Assembly: GCF_001578185.1 (NCBI RefSeq)
Contig: NZ_CP011008.1
Location: 3,190,001 to 3,254,000 of the forward strand
DNA length: 64,000 nt
Direction of reading: 5' to 3'
DNA from: Peribacillus simplex
GTDB lineage: Bacteria > Bacillota > Bacilli > Bacillales > DSM-1321
Positions within the stretch are counted from its first letter, which is position 1, and the number at the start of each line of letters is the position of its first letter. This document shows, piece after piece, positions 26,118 through 35,170 of the stretch. The position numbers were made by a program, and so were the translations under genes. Below the pieces are notes generated by a model. That model was given only the letters and a program-made list of their open reading frames with translations. It was not told the DNA's origin and did not search any database.

Positions 26118-27572
26118 TTAAAAAGGGCCATACTGTATGCTTTGAGCAATGATCAAAAAGATAATCGCTACCGCAATCTGAATCAAAAGATAGGGAAATA
26201 CCCATTTCACCCATTTCGTTAACGATATGCCCGCCACTGCCAGTCCAGCCAATAGCACTCCGGAAGTCGGAAATATCATATTCGATATCCCATCCCCTAA
26301 TTGGAAAGCTAACACGGCCGTTTGTCTTGTCACACCCATTAAATCAGCTAATGGAGCCATAATCGGCATCGTCAATGCTGCTTGCCCACTTCCAGATGGA
26401 ACAATGAAGTTAAGGAATAATTGGACAATGAACATTCCGATTGCATTTATGGCGGGAGGAAGCTGCTCAACCAATCCTGCAGCATAATATAAAATGGTAT
26501 CCAGCATCCCGCCACTTGTAATGATGACCAAGATGGTCTGCGCAACACCTATTATCAATGCCCCTGAAACCATATCGCCTGCTCCTGAAATAAAACCATT
26601 AGCCATCTTGGAGGGAGTTAATCCTCCAATTAGTCCCATTATGATCCCGCTTAATAAAAACAAGCCGCCAATTTCACTTATATACCATCCTAATTTAATA
26701 ACTCCATATACTAATAGGATGAAATTCACCAATAGAACAATTAAAGCAACGCTATGTCTTTTACTCATCCTAAAGTTTTTATCAAGATGTGCATGATCTT
26801 TCCGCCTGAATTTCCCATACTCCCCTAGTTCAGGGTTTCTTTTCACTTTCATTGCATGGAAATAGATGTACAATACTGTAATAATATAAAACACTGCAAG
26901 AAGTGCGATGCGCAATCCCATTCCCGAATACATGGGCAGTTCAGCAATACTTTGGGCAACTCCTACATTAAAAGGGTTCGTAATACCGGAAATAAATCCA
27001 GTCGCCAATGTTCCAAGGACAACGATTGCAAACCCTGTAAGTGCATCAAAGCCTAATGCAATCGTCATCGGAACAATGATTGCGATATAAACTAACGCAT
27101 CTTCTGCAGAACCGATCAGTGTACCTAATGATGCGAAAATCAATACCATCAACGGAATGAGCAATTTTTCTTTTGTTCCGAAACGTACAGCCACAAACTT
27201 AATGAATGAATCCAATGCTCCTGTTGCCTGCATGATTCCGAGAGCACCGCCAAATAAAAAGACAAACAAGATAATGGACGCTCCTTCAATCATCCCTGCG
27301 TGAATACTGCTGAACATTTCCAATAGCCCAACTGGTGTTGATTCAACAAATTCAAAAGAAGCGGGATCGACTACACTTCGGCCATCTTTTTCGATTCTTT
27401 CATATTGGCCTGCAGGTAAGACGTAGGTTAAAACTGTCACTATTACAATTACGATGAACATTAAGACAAAAGGATTTATCCCTTTTTCCGGTAACTCCGT
27501 TAGTTGGTTAAGTGGCTTTTTTTTCTGATTAAGCGGCTCGGAAGTGATTTGACCTTCAGGCAGGTTATTCAT
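26118..27572 (-). CDS. YfcC/DcuC-type carboxylate or amino acid carrier, about 484 aa
   Basis: A polytopic membrane protein with the YfcC pattern. VTVLTYVLPAGQYERI follows the first helix, and a large hydrophobic core includes IGSAEDALVYIAIIVPM, FISGITNPFNVGVAQSIAEL and NFIVPSGSGQAALTMPIMAP. Close relatives are annotated as C4-dicarboxylate, arginine or peptide-linked carriers, so the substrate is open. ATG at 27572 gives a typical N-terminus; a TTG at 27665 would overlap rocB and add about 31 unusual residues. It is flanked by rocB and the M20 amidohydrolase, so it probably moves a substrate or product of this pathway. Confidence 0.82.
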   Translation of the reverse strand: MNNLPEGQITSEPLNQKKKPLNQLTELPEKGINPFVLMFIVIVIVTVLTYVLPAGQYERIEKDGRSVVDPASFEFVESTPVGLLEMFSSIHAGMIEGASIILFVFLFGGALGIMQATGALDSFIKFVAVRFGTKEKLLIPLMVLIFASLGTLIGSAEDALVYIAIIVPMTIALGFDALTGFAIVVLGTLATGFISGITNPFNVGVAQSIAELPMYSGMGLRIALLAVFYIITVLYIYFHAMKVKRNPELGEYGKFRRKDHAHLDKNFRMSKRHSVALIVLLVNFILLVYGVIKLGWYISEIGGLFLLSGIIMGLIGGLTPSKMANGFISGAGDMVSGALIIGVAQTILVIITSGGMLDTILYYAAGLVEQLPPAINAIGMFIVQLFLNFIVPSGSGQAALTMPIMAPLADLMGVTRQTAVLAFQLGDGISNMIFPTSGVLLAGLAVAGISLTKWVKWVFPYLLIQIAVAIIFLIIAQSIQYGPF

Positions 27573-27657
27573 AATAGGCCCCCAGTTAAAGTTTAATACT
27601 TTATGAGCTGATATCTTTCTGGTTTTTCCTGCTGAGGTGCAGGATCCCCCTTTTTCA

Positions 27658-29271
27658 CTATTCAACCAAACACTTAAACATACTCTTTATTAACTTCTCC
27701 AGCATAACGGGCGTATGGACGAAGGCGCTATCGATGTGAAGGCGCTCAGTACGCTGGTGTGCATCCTTGCCGAACGGACCCACATTAAGTACGGGTGCCT
27801 GAAGTTTTTGCATATCTGCAAAAGGAATGCTGTAAGTATCGCCCCAGACTGGTGTATTTTTTTCAAAAGCCGTCCAGCCATCAGACTCATCGCTATATTT
27901 AACATAGCTTAAATCGCAAAGGCCATTAAAATAATGAATTTGGCTGACTTCTTCATCAAGCATGCTGGCAGTTTCCTTCATTAATTTCACAGATTCCAAA
28001 ATAAGCGGATCATCGGACGTATTGACGGCTGGATAATATGGCGGTGCGAACAGCAATACAATGGCGGGTGAAAGCTCCTGACACTGTATCATCAATTTTT
28101 CAGCGATCCGCACTGATTTTTCCCGCTCATCCAAATCCATGTTTTCTTTAACATCACTCTTTATTTGCTCAACAAAACTCACGCCAAATTTGCCCTCGGC
28201 ATATGAAAGTAACTTTTCGTAGCGCAATACTTTCACTTCGCCCACACCTTCAATTTGTTCACGCAGACAAAGCTCTTTATAAGATTCATTGCATTTCATT
28301 GCTGCTTCGTTTGCAACCTGCTCGAATAGATCCATTATTTCTGCAGCTGTTCTTTTCATAATGAACACATTATAAAGCGCGGCTGCCCGATAAGGTGTCT
28401 GTGTTGAATATTGCAGTTTTAGATCTTTTTGCTGAAGCGATACGGGTAAAGGTGTTTCCTCGCCAAGATCACTTTCCAGAAAAAGAGTGTTCCACTCCAT
28501 GAGCTGCGTGAGGAACGAGGCTATATAGTTAGCCGTTATGCCCTTTAATGGCTCACCCACATGAGTTTCTTTCCCATAAAAAAGGGCAGCCGGCATGATT
28601 TTCCCCAAAGTTCCGGAATAAATATAATGTCTATTATCACCCGGTTTCTGTGAAAAGGACGGTTCACTATTAAAAAACATTTTATAGGAAAGGTCATATT
28701 TATCACGTAAAGCCACAAGTTCTTTAACAGCAGCCCTCATTCCCGCAGAATTCACTTCCTCATCAGGAACCGTTAACAGCATGAGATTGATCGGCCATTG
28801 TTCGATACTTGCCTTTTCGATGATAGCCATATGAAGGGCAAGCCCCATTTTCATATCCATCGTTCCTCTACCAAACAAGTACTTTCCCGATTCAAGATCA
28901 ATGCGCGCTTCTTCCGGCAGTTCATCTTTCCTGTCATGAAGTTTTTTCGTGAGCTCCTCTGGTTGAAATGCAAGAGTCTCAAGATCACCGTATTCATCAG
29001 TATGAACCGTATCAAAATGACTAATTAATACAACGGTCTCCTTGCTATCGGGATGTTTATAAAAGGCAGTGACAAAATTCCTCCCTAAATCAGCTTCACG
29101 AAGTGATAAGTGCGACGGATTCCTTTTAAAATAATCAAGCTCCCTCAATTTATCTTGCACCTTATACGGAAACATCCGTTCCCCTAATGTAAGAGTACGG
29201 CTTTCCCAGCTAACAAGTTCACATAACAAGGTACGGAGCGTTTCTGGAGTACCCCATAGTAATTGACTCAT
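27658..29271 (-). CDS. rocB: RocB-like M20/M25/M40 family peptidase-type hydrolase, 537 aa
   Basis: RocB is an M20-superfamily protein of Bacillus arginine catabolism whose reaction is not well defined. The metal-ligand motifs are present: ISHFDTVHTDEYGD, FGRGTMDMKMGLALH and TVPDEEVNSAGM. The length of 537 aa is typical of RocB rather than of shorter M20 peptidases. Its ATG overlaps the stop of the upstream amidinotransferase-like gene by 4 bp (ATGA), indicating translational coupling and a shared pathway. Confidence 0.87.
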   Translation of the reverse strand: MSQLLWGTPETLRTLLCELVSWESRTLTLGERMFPYKVQDKLRELDYFKRNPSHLSLREADLGRNFVTAFYKHPDSKETVVLISHFDTVHTDEYGDLETLAFQPEELTKKLHDRKDELPEEARIDLESGKYLFGRGTMDMKMGLALHMAIIEKASIEQWPINLMLLTVPDEEVNSAGMRAAVKELVALRDKYDLSYKMFFNSEPSFSQKPGDNRHYIYSGTLGKIMPAALFYGKETHVGEPLKGITANYIASFLTQLMEWNTLFLESDLGEETPLPVSLQQKDLKLQYSTQTPYRAAALYNVFIMKRTAAEIMDLFEQVANEAAMKCNESYKELCLREQIEGVGEVKVLRYEKLLSYAEGKFGVSFVEQIKSDVKENMDLDEREKSVRIAEKLMIQCQELSPAIVLLFAPPYYPAVNTSDDPLILESVKLMKETASMLDEEVSQIHYFNGLCDLSYVKYSDESDGWTAFEKNTPVWGDTYSIPFADMQKLQAPVLNVGPFGKDAHQRTERLHIDSAFVHTPVMLEKLIKSMFKCLVE

Positions 29272-30164
29272 TCCAATCCCCCTTCATTAATATTTGTACG
29301 AACCACCGGGCAGGTTAAACAAGTTGGGCCGCCAGTGCCTTTGTAACTGATTTCTGTCCCTTTGTATTCATAAACTGTCGCTCCTTCATCAAGAAGCTTT
29401 TGCTTTGTGTAAGCGTTACCAGAAGAAATCACACAAACCCGCGGAGCAATGGCAAGCACATTGCAGCCTAAGTTCACATACTCATCATCCGGCACTTCGA
29501 TAAGCTGAATGCCTCGTTCAATAAGCAGTTTTCTGAAAAAGACTGGCATAAGCCGAGAATGAACTACCGCTAAATCCTGGTCTACCATGCTGATGAAAGA
29601 CATAAGATGGAGACACTCTGCCTCACCTTGATCATGCGGAAGCTGAACTACGATGAATTCATCCACTAGATGAGTGGTCATTTCTTTTAATTGCCGAATG
29701 GCTTCAGCGTTTGTACGATAACCATGTCCGACAACAAGCGTCTTATCATCAAGCCAAATGATATCACCGCCATCCGCGACCGCTTCACCCGTTAAATACC
29801 CAATAATCGGGATGTTCTTTTCTAGACAATATTCCTTATATACATCAGCTTCAGGCTGCCTCAATTCTTTTCCGGACTTTAAAATAATCGCTCCTTGGCT
29901 TGTGAATTTGACCGGATCATGGGCATATAAGGAGTCAATGCCGACTAGCGAAGATGCTGGCAAATAATCGATGTTTGGAACATATTTCTCCAAAATGGAA
30001 ATAAAGTCACCATACTCTGTTAGGGCTTCGTTGAAATCTGGCTCTTCCGCAAAGTTGAAGTTCTGCCATGCTTGGCTTAAATGCTCTTGACTAATAAAAG
30101 CTTCTTTCGGATGTTTTACAATGACACGTTCCAAAGGTTTGAACATAGACGAACAATATGTCAC
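29268..30164 (-). CDS. Amidinotransferase/arginine-deiminase-like guanidino enzyme, 298 aa
   Basis: A member of the guanidino-modifying superfamily. FKPLERVIVKHPKEAF starts the fold; ADGGDIIWLDDKTLVVGHGY resembles the GG-D motif; EAECLHLMSFISM holds the catalytic histidine, and TGGPTCLTCPVVR the catalytic cysteine near the C-terminus. It is longer than the DDAH at 23903 and differs from it, so a second guanidino substrate or a deiminase-type reaction is likely. A GTG start at 30164 lies 5 nt after GGGGGAG. It is the first gene of the operon, read away from the IclR regulator. Confidence 0.84.
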   Translation of the reverse strand: MTYCSSMFKPLERVIVKHPKEAFISQEHLSQAWQNFNFAEEPDFNEALTEYGDFISILEKYVPNIDYLPASSLVGIDSLYAHDPVKFTSQGAIILKSGKELRQPEADVYKEYCLEKNIPIIGYLTGEAVADGGDIIWLDDKTLVVGHGYRTNAEAIRQLKEMTTHLVDEFIVVQLPHDQGEAECLHLMSFISMVDQDLAVVHSRLMPVFFRKLLIERGIQLIEVPDDEYVNLGCNVLAIAPRVCVISSGNAYTKQKLLDEGATVYEYKGTEISYKGTGGPTCLTCPVVRTNINEGGLE

Positions 30165-30180
30165 TGACTCTCCCCCCCTT

Positions 30181-30209
30181 TTTTCCGCAGAGCGGAAAAC
30201 GTTTCCGCT
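30181..30209. promoter_or_regulatory. Three-half-site operator between the guanidino operon and the IclR gene
   Basis: TTTTCCGC (30181-30188), GCGGAAAA (30192-30199) and GTTTCCGC (30201-30208) alternate in orientation. They form two overlapping inverted repeats with 3-bp or near-3-bp centres, just upstream of the operon start at 30164. IclR-family operators are often GGAA/TTCC palindromes, so the divergent IclR protein is the likely ligand. Confidence 0.7.
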
Positions 30210-30325
30210 AATAGGAATTTTTTCTTTTATTATAAAATTAAATTTGGTATAATGTCAATATGTTTTAAATATTCAAATAAATCAAAGTTTTATTCAACTT
30301 GTAATGAAAGATAGGTGGTTTGTTT

Positions 30326-31066
30326 ATGCAATCGATTGACCGTGCCATGAACGTTATAAAAGTGCTAGTTTCCAATTCATCGGAAAACTGGCTATCAATT
30401 ACGGAACTTTCTCAAGAATGTGAGCTTCCTGTCAGTTCCATGCATCGATTATTAAAAGCAATGTCCAAGCATGGATTAATTCAACAGGATGGACAATCTA
30501 AACAATATGGTTTAGGGAATATTTGGCTCGAAAATGGTTTGCGTATGTATGACAAAATGGATTACATCAGTCAAATTAGGCCTGAACTAGAAAGGCTGAT
30601 GAACAAAGTGGAGGAAAGCGTGTATCTTAGCCAGCCAATCGGTATGGAGTCACTCGTTATCGAACGAATCGACAGTGAAAAAAGCCAAATCCGGGTTTAT
30701 GACCAGCTCGGCTCACGAGTACCTATGCATATTGGAGCTGCTAATAAAGTGATGCTGGCCTATATGCCATATAATCAAGCTAAAAAAATCGTAGATGCTC
30801 TTTTGCCAATTCAAGAAAGAGCAGCTTTTTGGGATATATTGCAAGAGACTAAAAAGAAGGGATATGGAATCAGTCACAGCGAAAGGACAGAAGGAACATG
30901 TTCTGTAGCCGTTCCGATACTGAACCATTTTGGGGAAGTGCACGGGGCAGTGAGCATTGGATTTGTGAGCTTTAACCTGACAGAAGATAGACTTGAGTTC
31001 CTCATTGAGAATGTGATGGAAACTGGCAACCGGGTTTCGTCAAAATTGGGGTATAGGGGACAATGA
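30326..31066 (+). CDS. IclR family transcriptional regulator, 246 aa
   Basis: A winged helix-turn-helix at about residues 1-65 (SIDRAMNVIKVL; LPVSSMHRLLKAMSKHGL) and an effector domain at about 75-240 (VYLSQPIGMESLVIERIDS, PMHIGAANKVMLAY, and GTCSVAVPILNHFGEVHGA). The ATG at 30326 is 7 nt after AGGTGG and is preferred to a TTG six bases earlier. It probably controls the divergent guanidino operon through the operator at 30181-30209, with an arginine derivative as effector (inference). Confidence 0.9.
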   Translation: MQSIDRAMNVIKVLVSNSSENWLSITELSQECELPVSSMHRLLKAMSKHGLIQQDGQSKQYGLGNIWLENGLRMYDKMDYISQIRPELERLMNKVEESVYLSQPIGMESLVIERIDSEKSQIRVYDQLGSRVPMHIGAANKVMLAYMPYNQAKKIVDALLPIQERAAFWDILQETKKKGYGISHSERTEGTCSVAVPILNHFGEVHGAVSIGFVSFNLTEDRLEFLIENVMETGNRVSSKLGYRGQ

Positions 31067-31102
31067 ATAAAGGTGCATCGGAGAATTAACGGTTAAGCGA
31101 AA

Positions 31103-31130
31103 AAAGAAGATGAATCATTTCATCTTCTTT
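31103..31130. repeat. Left target-site duplication of IS copy 1 (terminator hairpin)
   Basis: AAAGAAGATGAA-TCAT-TTCATCTTCTTT, a 28-bp palindrome, is identical to 32872-32899 on the other side of the element. It was originally the shared terminator of the IclR gene and the gdh operon. Confidence 0.9.
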
Positions 31131-31241
31131 CAGTTTGTAGACAAAAGGGGTTCGGAATTAAAAAATTCCGAACCCCTTTTTGAGATTCCCTTTGAATTTT
31201 TGCCTGAAGTTAGGAGATTGGGGCTCTACGAGCCCACTATG

Positions 31242-32598
31242 TTAGGCCATTTTTGGACCTCCCCATGTCCAATTGGCCATCTTCTTTAAATTAATGGCAG
31301 CGAAAGTAAACATCGCCTGCATCGACAATTTTTTAAGTCCCCTTAAAGTTGTCCAACGCATACCATGCTTTTCTTTTGCATCTGCGAATACACGCTCAAT
31401 CGTTTCTTTACGTTTCGCATATATAGTTTTTATATCTTGATGATGACGCAGATGATCTGCTTCTTCCACATGTGTTTGCCAAATATGCCGTGTCACCACT
31501 TTTTGATGGTCTTTGCTTTCTGTACACTGAGATAAAAATGAGCATGTCGTACAAGTGTGTTTGGGTGATTTATACTCGCGATAGCCCTCTTTATTGGTTG
31601 TTGAGTACTTTAATAGCTCTCCCGAAGGACAAAGGTAACAATCAAAATGTTCATCGTATAATAGTCCTGTTTGCGGAAAAATCCTTCTTTGGTGCGAGGA
31701 CGTGTATAAGGTAAAGCCGGTATGATTTCTTTGTTAAATAGGTAGCTTGTAATCGCTGGTGTTTTATAAGCTACATCTGCGGCAACGGCTTCCGGTTTTC
31801 CAATTTTCTCAATCACTTGTTCAACTAGTGGCTCTAAGATCTGACTGTCATGTATATTTCCAGGTGTTACAATCGTTCCCAATACAAAACCGTTGCGGTC
31901 TGCGGCTGCGTGGAATGAATAGGCAAACTGTTTTGTTCGTTCATCTTTCACATAGTAGCCACTCTCAGAATCCGTTGTACTTTCTTTAATCTCTTTGGTC
32001 TCTTCTTTATCAAATTTATCTGATGGAAAAGGCTTCTTTCCATGGTTTTCACGATCTTGATTGATTTCTTCTTGAAGACGCCCTTGATACGCTCGTGTTT
32101 CTTTACGAACGATTTTCTTTTCAAATTTCCGTTTATTCGCACTGGCTTTCACATGTGTGGAATCCACGAAAACGTGTTCAGCACTTATTAACTTTTTATT
32201 AGCAGCTGTCATTAAAATGCGTAGAAAATCTGTTCAAACAGGTCTGTATCTTTAAAGCGTCGCTCATAATTTTTCCCAAACGTAGAGAAATGAGGTACTT
32301 TATCATGGAAACCATAGCCTAAGAACCAACGGTAAGCCATATTGGTTTCAACTTCTTCAATCGTTTTACGCATGGAACGAATACCGAAGGTATATTGAAT
32401 GAATGTCAGTTTAACTAAAATAACTGGATCAATACTTGGGCGTCCTACCTCTGAATACATATCTTTCACCAAGTCATAAATGAAAGTGAAGTCAATGGCA
32501 GCCTCTAGTTTACGAACCAAATGGTTCGGTGGCACCAGTTGATCTAACGTAATCATTTCAAGTTGATCTCGCTGAATAGAGTCATGTTTCGAAAGCAT
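31242..32598 (-). pseudogene. IS1182-family transposase, disrupted, copy 1
   Basis: Three fragments. The N-terminal domain (32212-32598) ends at FEQIFYAF. The middle (31610-32212) carries VDSTHVKASANKR, with a catalytic aspartate, and SGYYVKDERTKQFAYSFHA. The C-terminus (31242-31499) carries KETIERVFADAKEKHGMRW. A missing T (TTCTACGCA against TTCTATCGCA in copy 2) causes the first break, and a missing G in the GACTATTATAC stretch the second. The first break leaves a TAATG stop-start overlap, so two coupled polypeptides are conceivable, but the second break makes an active enzyme unlikely. Confidence 0.88.
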
Positions 32599-32689
32599 CC
32601 TCATCACCTCAAGTTTTAATACTTCTATTTTAAAACAAAAGCGACTCAGGGCAAAAGTGTTTATCTAAAAGATAAGACAAAGTTGATTG

Positions 32690-32815
32690 GAACGGAAGGT
32701 ACGAGACTCCTGCGGGAAAAGCGCGTCTAGGGGAGACCCCGCAGGCGAAAGCCGAGGAGGCTCCCCGACCGCCCGCGGAAAGCGAGTGCCTGGAGTGGAA
32801 ATCAACGGCCAAATT
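32690..32815 (-). repeat. GC-rich structured repeat inside IS copy 1
   Basis: About 125 bp between the right IS end and the transposase start. Read on the plus strand it contains GACTCCTGCGGGA, a GGGGAG/CTCCCC stem with a GGC-GAAA-GCC apical hairpin, and CCCGCGGAAAGCGAG. It is nearly identical in the three IS copies and homologous to the solitary copy at 8501-8628. Confidence 0.85.
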
Positions 32816-32871
32816 GTACAACTCATAAAAAATAGACAAACTCGATTTTCCTCGAGTTTGTCTACAGTCTG

Positions 32872-32899
32872 AAAGAAGATGAATCATTTCATCTTCTTT
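32872..32899. repeat. Right target-site duplication of IS copy 1 (terminator hairpin)
   Basis: Identical to the 28-bp palindrome at 31103-31130. It still serves as the hairpin downstream of the lipoyl-domain gene (minus strand), but the T tract for that direction now lies beyond the element. Confidence 0.9.
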
Positions 32900-32910
32900 T
32901 TCGTTTTAAA

Positions 32911-33159
32911 TTAATCGCTGCCTGTCACGAATGAATCTTCTTTAAAATAGGCGAGGACCTCTCCAGCCACAACTGGTTCACCCTCCATTACCTCCAATGA
33001 CTCCACCTCTCCGCTGACACCAATATCAATGATTTCCACACCCCCATCTTCCTTCTTTATCTGAAATAACGGTTCCCATTCGTAGAATCTGGAATTTTTG
33101 GATATTGAAATTTTTTCAACCGAGCCATCACAAGGGCTAAGAATCACATCAACATACAT
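32911..33159 (-). CDS. Free-standing biotinyl/lipoyl-domain-like protein lacking the modification lysine, 82 aa
   Basis: One lipoyl-like hammerhead domain: VILSPCDGSVEKISI begins it, and GVSGEVESLEVMEGEPVVAGEVL is the second half. At the turn where lipoyl or biotin carriers have DKA or MKM, this protein reads EDGG, so covalent attachment is unlikely. It is the third gene of the gdh unit, 17 bp after the preceding gene. Possible roles are a ligand-binding or protein-docking domain linked to glutamate/arginine metabolism; nothing in the sequence settles this. Confidence 0.7.
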   Translation of the reverse strand: MYVDVILSPCDGSVEKISISKNSRFYEWEPLFQIKKEDGGVEIIDIGVSGEVESLEVMEGEPVVAGEVLAYFKEDSFVTGSD

Positions 33160-33176
33160 TTACATCATTCCTTCCT

Positions 33177-33467
33177 TCAATATTCTTCAAAATGAAATGG
33201 AGATTGTAGAACTAACTTGAGAAAGTCTTGGAAATCCGGTATATCTTCTTGTTCAATTCCAAGGGTCGGAGCCCAGTACTGATCTAAATTAATATCATTG
33301 GCACACAACAGGATCATTCTTCCGCTTTGAATGGAGGTCACCATTGCTTTACCTAAAAACTGGGCCGAATATACAATGGTCACATCATATCTATAATCTT
33401 GTGACAATAAGCAATAATGATGAATGGCTTGGTTTTCTTTATTTTCGGATAGAATATCAAAATTCAA
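33177..33467 (-). CDS. Conserved Bacillus-type small protein, DUF3055-like, 96 aa
   Basis: The pattern YDVTIVYSAQFLGKAMVTS, then SGRMILLCANDI, resembles my memory of the DUF3055/SAV0927 group, a family without known function; moderate confidence. The TTG start at 33467 stands 8 nt after AAAGGAGG. It follows gdh by 34 bp and precedes the lipoyl-like gene, so all three are probably co-transcribed from the sigma-54 promoter upstream of gdh. Confidence 0.6.
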   Translation of the reverse strand: MNFDILSENKENQAIHHYCLLSQDYRYDVTIVYSAQFLGKAMVTSIQSGRMILLCANDINLDQYWAPTLGIEQEDIPDFQDFLKLVLQSPFHFEEY

Positions 33468-33501
33468 AGGATAGCCTCCTTTCTTGTAAGCCCCAATTCC
33501 T

Positions 33502-34779
33502 TCAGAACCTGACCCACCCCCGAAGCCGGGATGCTTCTGCTATTTTGCGAATTCCTTCGATATATGCAGCTACTTTCATATTCACGGAATATTTTTGGGA
33601 AGTATGATAGACATTCAAAAAGCTGGCTGTTATCTTTTCCTTCAATCGTTCATCAACAAGCTCTTCCGTCCAGTAATAACCTTGGTTGTTCTGGCACCAT
33701 TCAAAATACGAGACTATCACCCCTCCTGAATTCGCCAAAATATCCGGGACTAGCACTATGCCTTTTTCATCGAGAATCTTGATTGCTTCTTTTGTTGTCG
33801 GCCCATTTGCTGCTTCGATCACAATTTCACATTTTAATCGTTTTGCATTATCTTTATTCACCACCCCGCTAATAGCTGCGGGAATCAGCACATCACACTC
33901 TTTTTCCAATAATTCTTGATTGGATAATGTATCTTTGTATAAATTCGAAATGACTCCAAAAGAGTCCCTGTTCTCCAAAAGGTAAGCAACGTCTAAGCCA
34001 TTCGGGTCATATAGACCTCCAAGCTCATCTGCTATACCGACAACCTTAGCCCCCATTTCATATAAATACATAGCTAAATGACTGCCGACATTCCCGAAAC
34101 CCTGAATGATTACCCGCATACCTTCAATAGGAATCCCCTTTAAATCACTTACCATTTGAAGTGTATATAATACTCCCTTGGAAGTAGCCTTTTCCCTGCC
34201 CTTCGATCCACCTAATGTGAGTGGCTTTCCTGTAATAAAGCCGGGTGAATCGAATTCCCTGATGTGATCGTATTCATCAAGCATCCAGGCCATGATTTGG
34301 GAATTCGTATACATATCCGGTGCCGGAATATCCTTTGTAGGTCCCACTATTTGACTGACCGCCCTGACATACCCTCGGCTTAATCGTTCTAGCTCTGATG
34401 AACTCATCTGTCTGGGATCACACACAATGCCACCCTTTGCCCCTCCATATGGGAGATCGGTTATTCCGCATTTCAAACTCATCCATCCTGCCAATGCCTT
34501 AACTTCTTCAGGAGTGACATCCGGGTGAAAACGAATCCCCCCTTTCGTTGGACCGGCAGCATCATTATGTTGGGCCCGATATCCTTGAAACATCCTTGTC
34601 TCCCCAGTATCCATTTGAATAGGAATACAGACTTCCAGAAAACGCATTGGTGCTTTTAAAAAATCAAAAACCAAATCTGGATAGTCCAAAACTTGAATGG
34701 CTTCTTTTAAAATATCCTGGAATTCTTGCAGTGGATTATCCAATTGACGTTTTTCAATCATCTTAATCTCCCCTGTCAT
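33502..34779 (-). CDS. Glutamate dehydrogenase (RocG/GudB type), about 425 aa
   Basis: It catalyses glutamate to 2-oxoglutarate plus ammonia with NAD. Motifs: QHNDAAGPTKGGIRFHP, the catalytic lysine region LPYGGAKGGIVCDP, the dinucleotide fold VIIQGFGNVGSHLA, and a C-terminal LANSGGVIVSYFEW. Three starts are possible: a GTG at 34791, an ATG at 34779 after GAGGTG, and an ATG at 34761 after GGGGAG; I chose 34779. A sigma-54 promoter (34813-34828) and an enhancer-like repeat (34902-34961) lie upstream, as for rocG genes under RocR control. It completes arginine or putrescine breakdown to 2-oxoglutarate. Confidence 0.92.
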   Translation of the reverse strand: MTGEIKMIEKRQLDNPLQEFQDILKEAIQVLDYPDLVFDFLKAPMRFLEVCIPIQMDTGETRMFQGYRAQHNDAAGPTKGGIRFHPDVTPEEVKALAGWMSLKCGITDLPYGGAKGGIVCDPRQMSSSELERLSRGYVRAVSQIVGPTKDIPAPDMYTNSQIMAWMLDEYDHIREFDSPGFITGKPLTLGGSKGREKATSKGVLYTLQMVSDLKGIPIEGMRVIIQGFGNVGSHLAMYLYEMGAKVVGIADELGGLYDPNGLDVAYLLENRDSFGVISNLYKDTLSNQELLEKECDVLIPAAISGVVNKDNAKRLKCEIVIEAANGPTTKEAIKILDEKGIVLVPDILANSGGVIVSYFEWCQNNQGYYWTEELVDERLKEKITASFLNVYHTSQKYSVNMKVAAYIEGIRKIAEASRLRGWVRF

Positions 34780-34812
34780 TTTGCACCTCACTTTTGTTCT
34801 TATAACTTATTA

Positions 34813-34828
34813 AGCAACTTTCATGCCA
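34813..34828 (-). promoter_or_regulatory. Sigma-54 promoter of gdh
   Basis: The minus strand reads TGGCATGAAAGTTGCT, matching TGGCAC-N5-TTGCW with correct GG/GC spacing. It lies so close to the gene that the leader would be very short, favouring the downstream ATG choices. Confidence 0.8.
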
Positions 34829-34901
34829 ACTTTGAGGAGATAGTGTGTATAGCAATAGACCGCCATTTGCATTCATCAACACCACACATTCAATCATCAA
34901 G

Positions 34902-34961
34902 CATATGTATTAATTCATAAGCAATTCAGATTTGCATATGTAAAAAATGATGATTAAATAC
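34902..34961. promoter_or_regulatory. Enhancer-like element, repeat unit A
   Basis: 60 bp closely matching 39768-39824. It has CATATG at 34902-34907 and 34935-34940, spaced three helical turns apart, an AGCAA-N7-TTGCA inverted repeat (17 bp, like the RocR consensus as I recall it), and the shared end AAAAAATGATGATTAAATAC. It lies 75-145 bp upstream of the gdh sigma-54 promoter, the usual place of an activator site. Confidence 0.6.
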
Positions 34962-35130
34962 CTAAAGGAATTTCATTAAATGGAAAAACGTTCTTTTGAG
35001 CTTTTTTTGTTTCTCATGTTAAAACTGATCCCAAAATACTCTTTCATTATCTATACCTCATTCCTGATGATCCCAAATTAATAAAAATCCATACATCCGT
35101 CGATTTCCCCTTACTCCAATAAAACCCAAA
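34962..35130. other. Non-coding gap upstream of the enhancer element
   Basis: An AT-rich stretch with no frame or RNA recognised. Confidence 0.4.
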
Positions 35131-35170
35131 AGAGCACCCGATAAATGTAAAAACATTCATTGAGTGCTCT
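35131..35170 (-). terminator. Terminator of the nanE-PTS cassette
   Basis: AGAGCAC / GTGCTCT ends with an inner AATG/CATT pairing and T tracts on both sides, 145 bp beyond the nanE stop. Confidence 0.65.

Larger units (their letters stand above)
31131..32871 (-). mobile_element. IS1182-family insertion sequence, copy 1 (1741 bp)
   Basis: The ends CAGTTTGTAGACAAA (31131) and, read from the other end, CAGACTGTAGACAAA (32871) are imperfect terminal inverted repeats. A perfect 28-bp target duplication flanks it. It holds a broken transposase (31242-32598), the GC-rich structured repeat (about 32690-32815), and terminator hairpins just inside both ends. It is very similar to copy 3 and shares its frameshifts. 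Confidence 0.9.
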
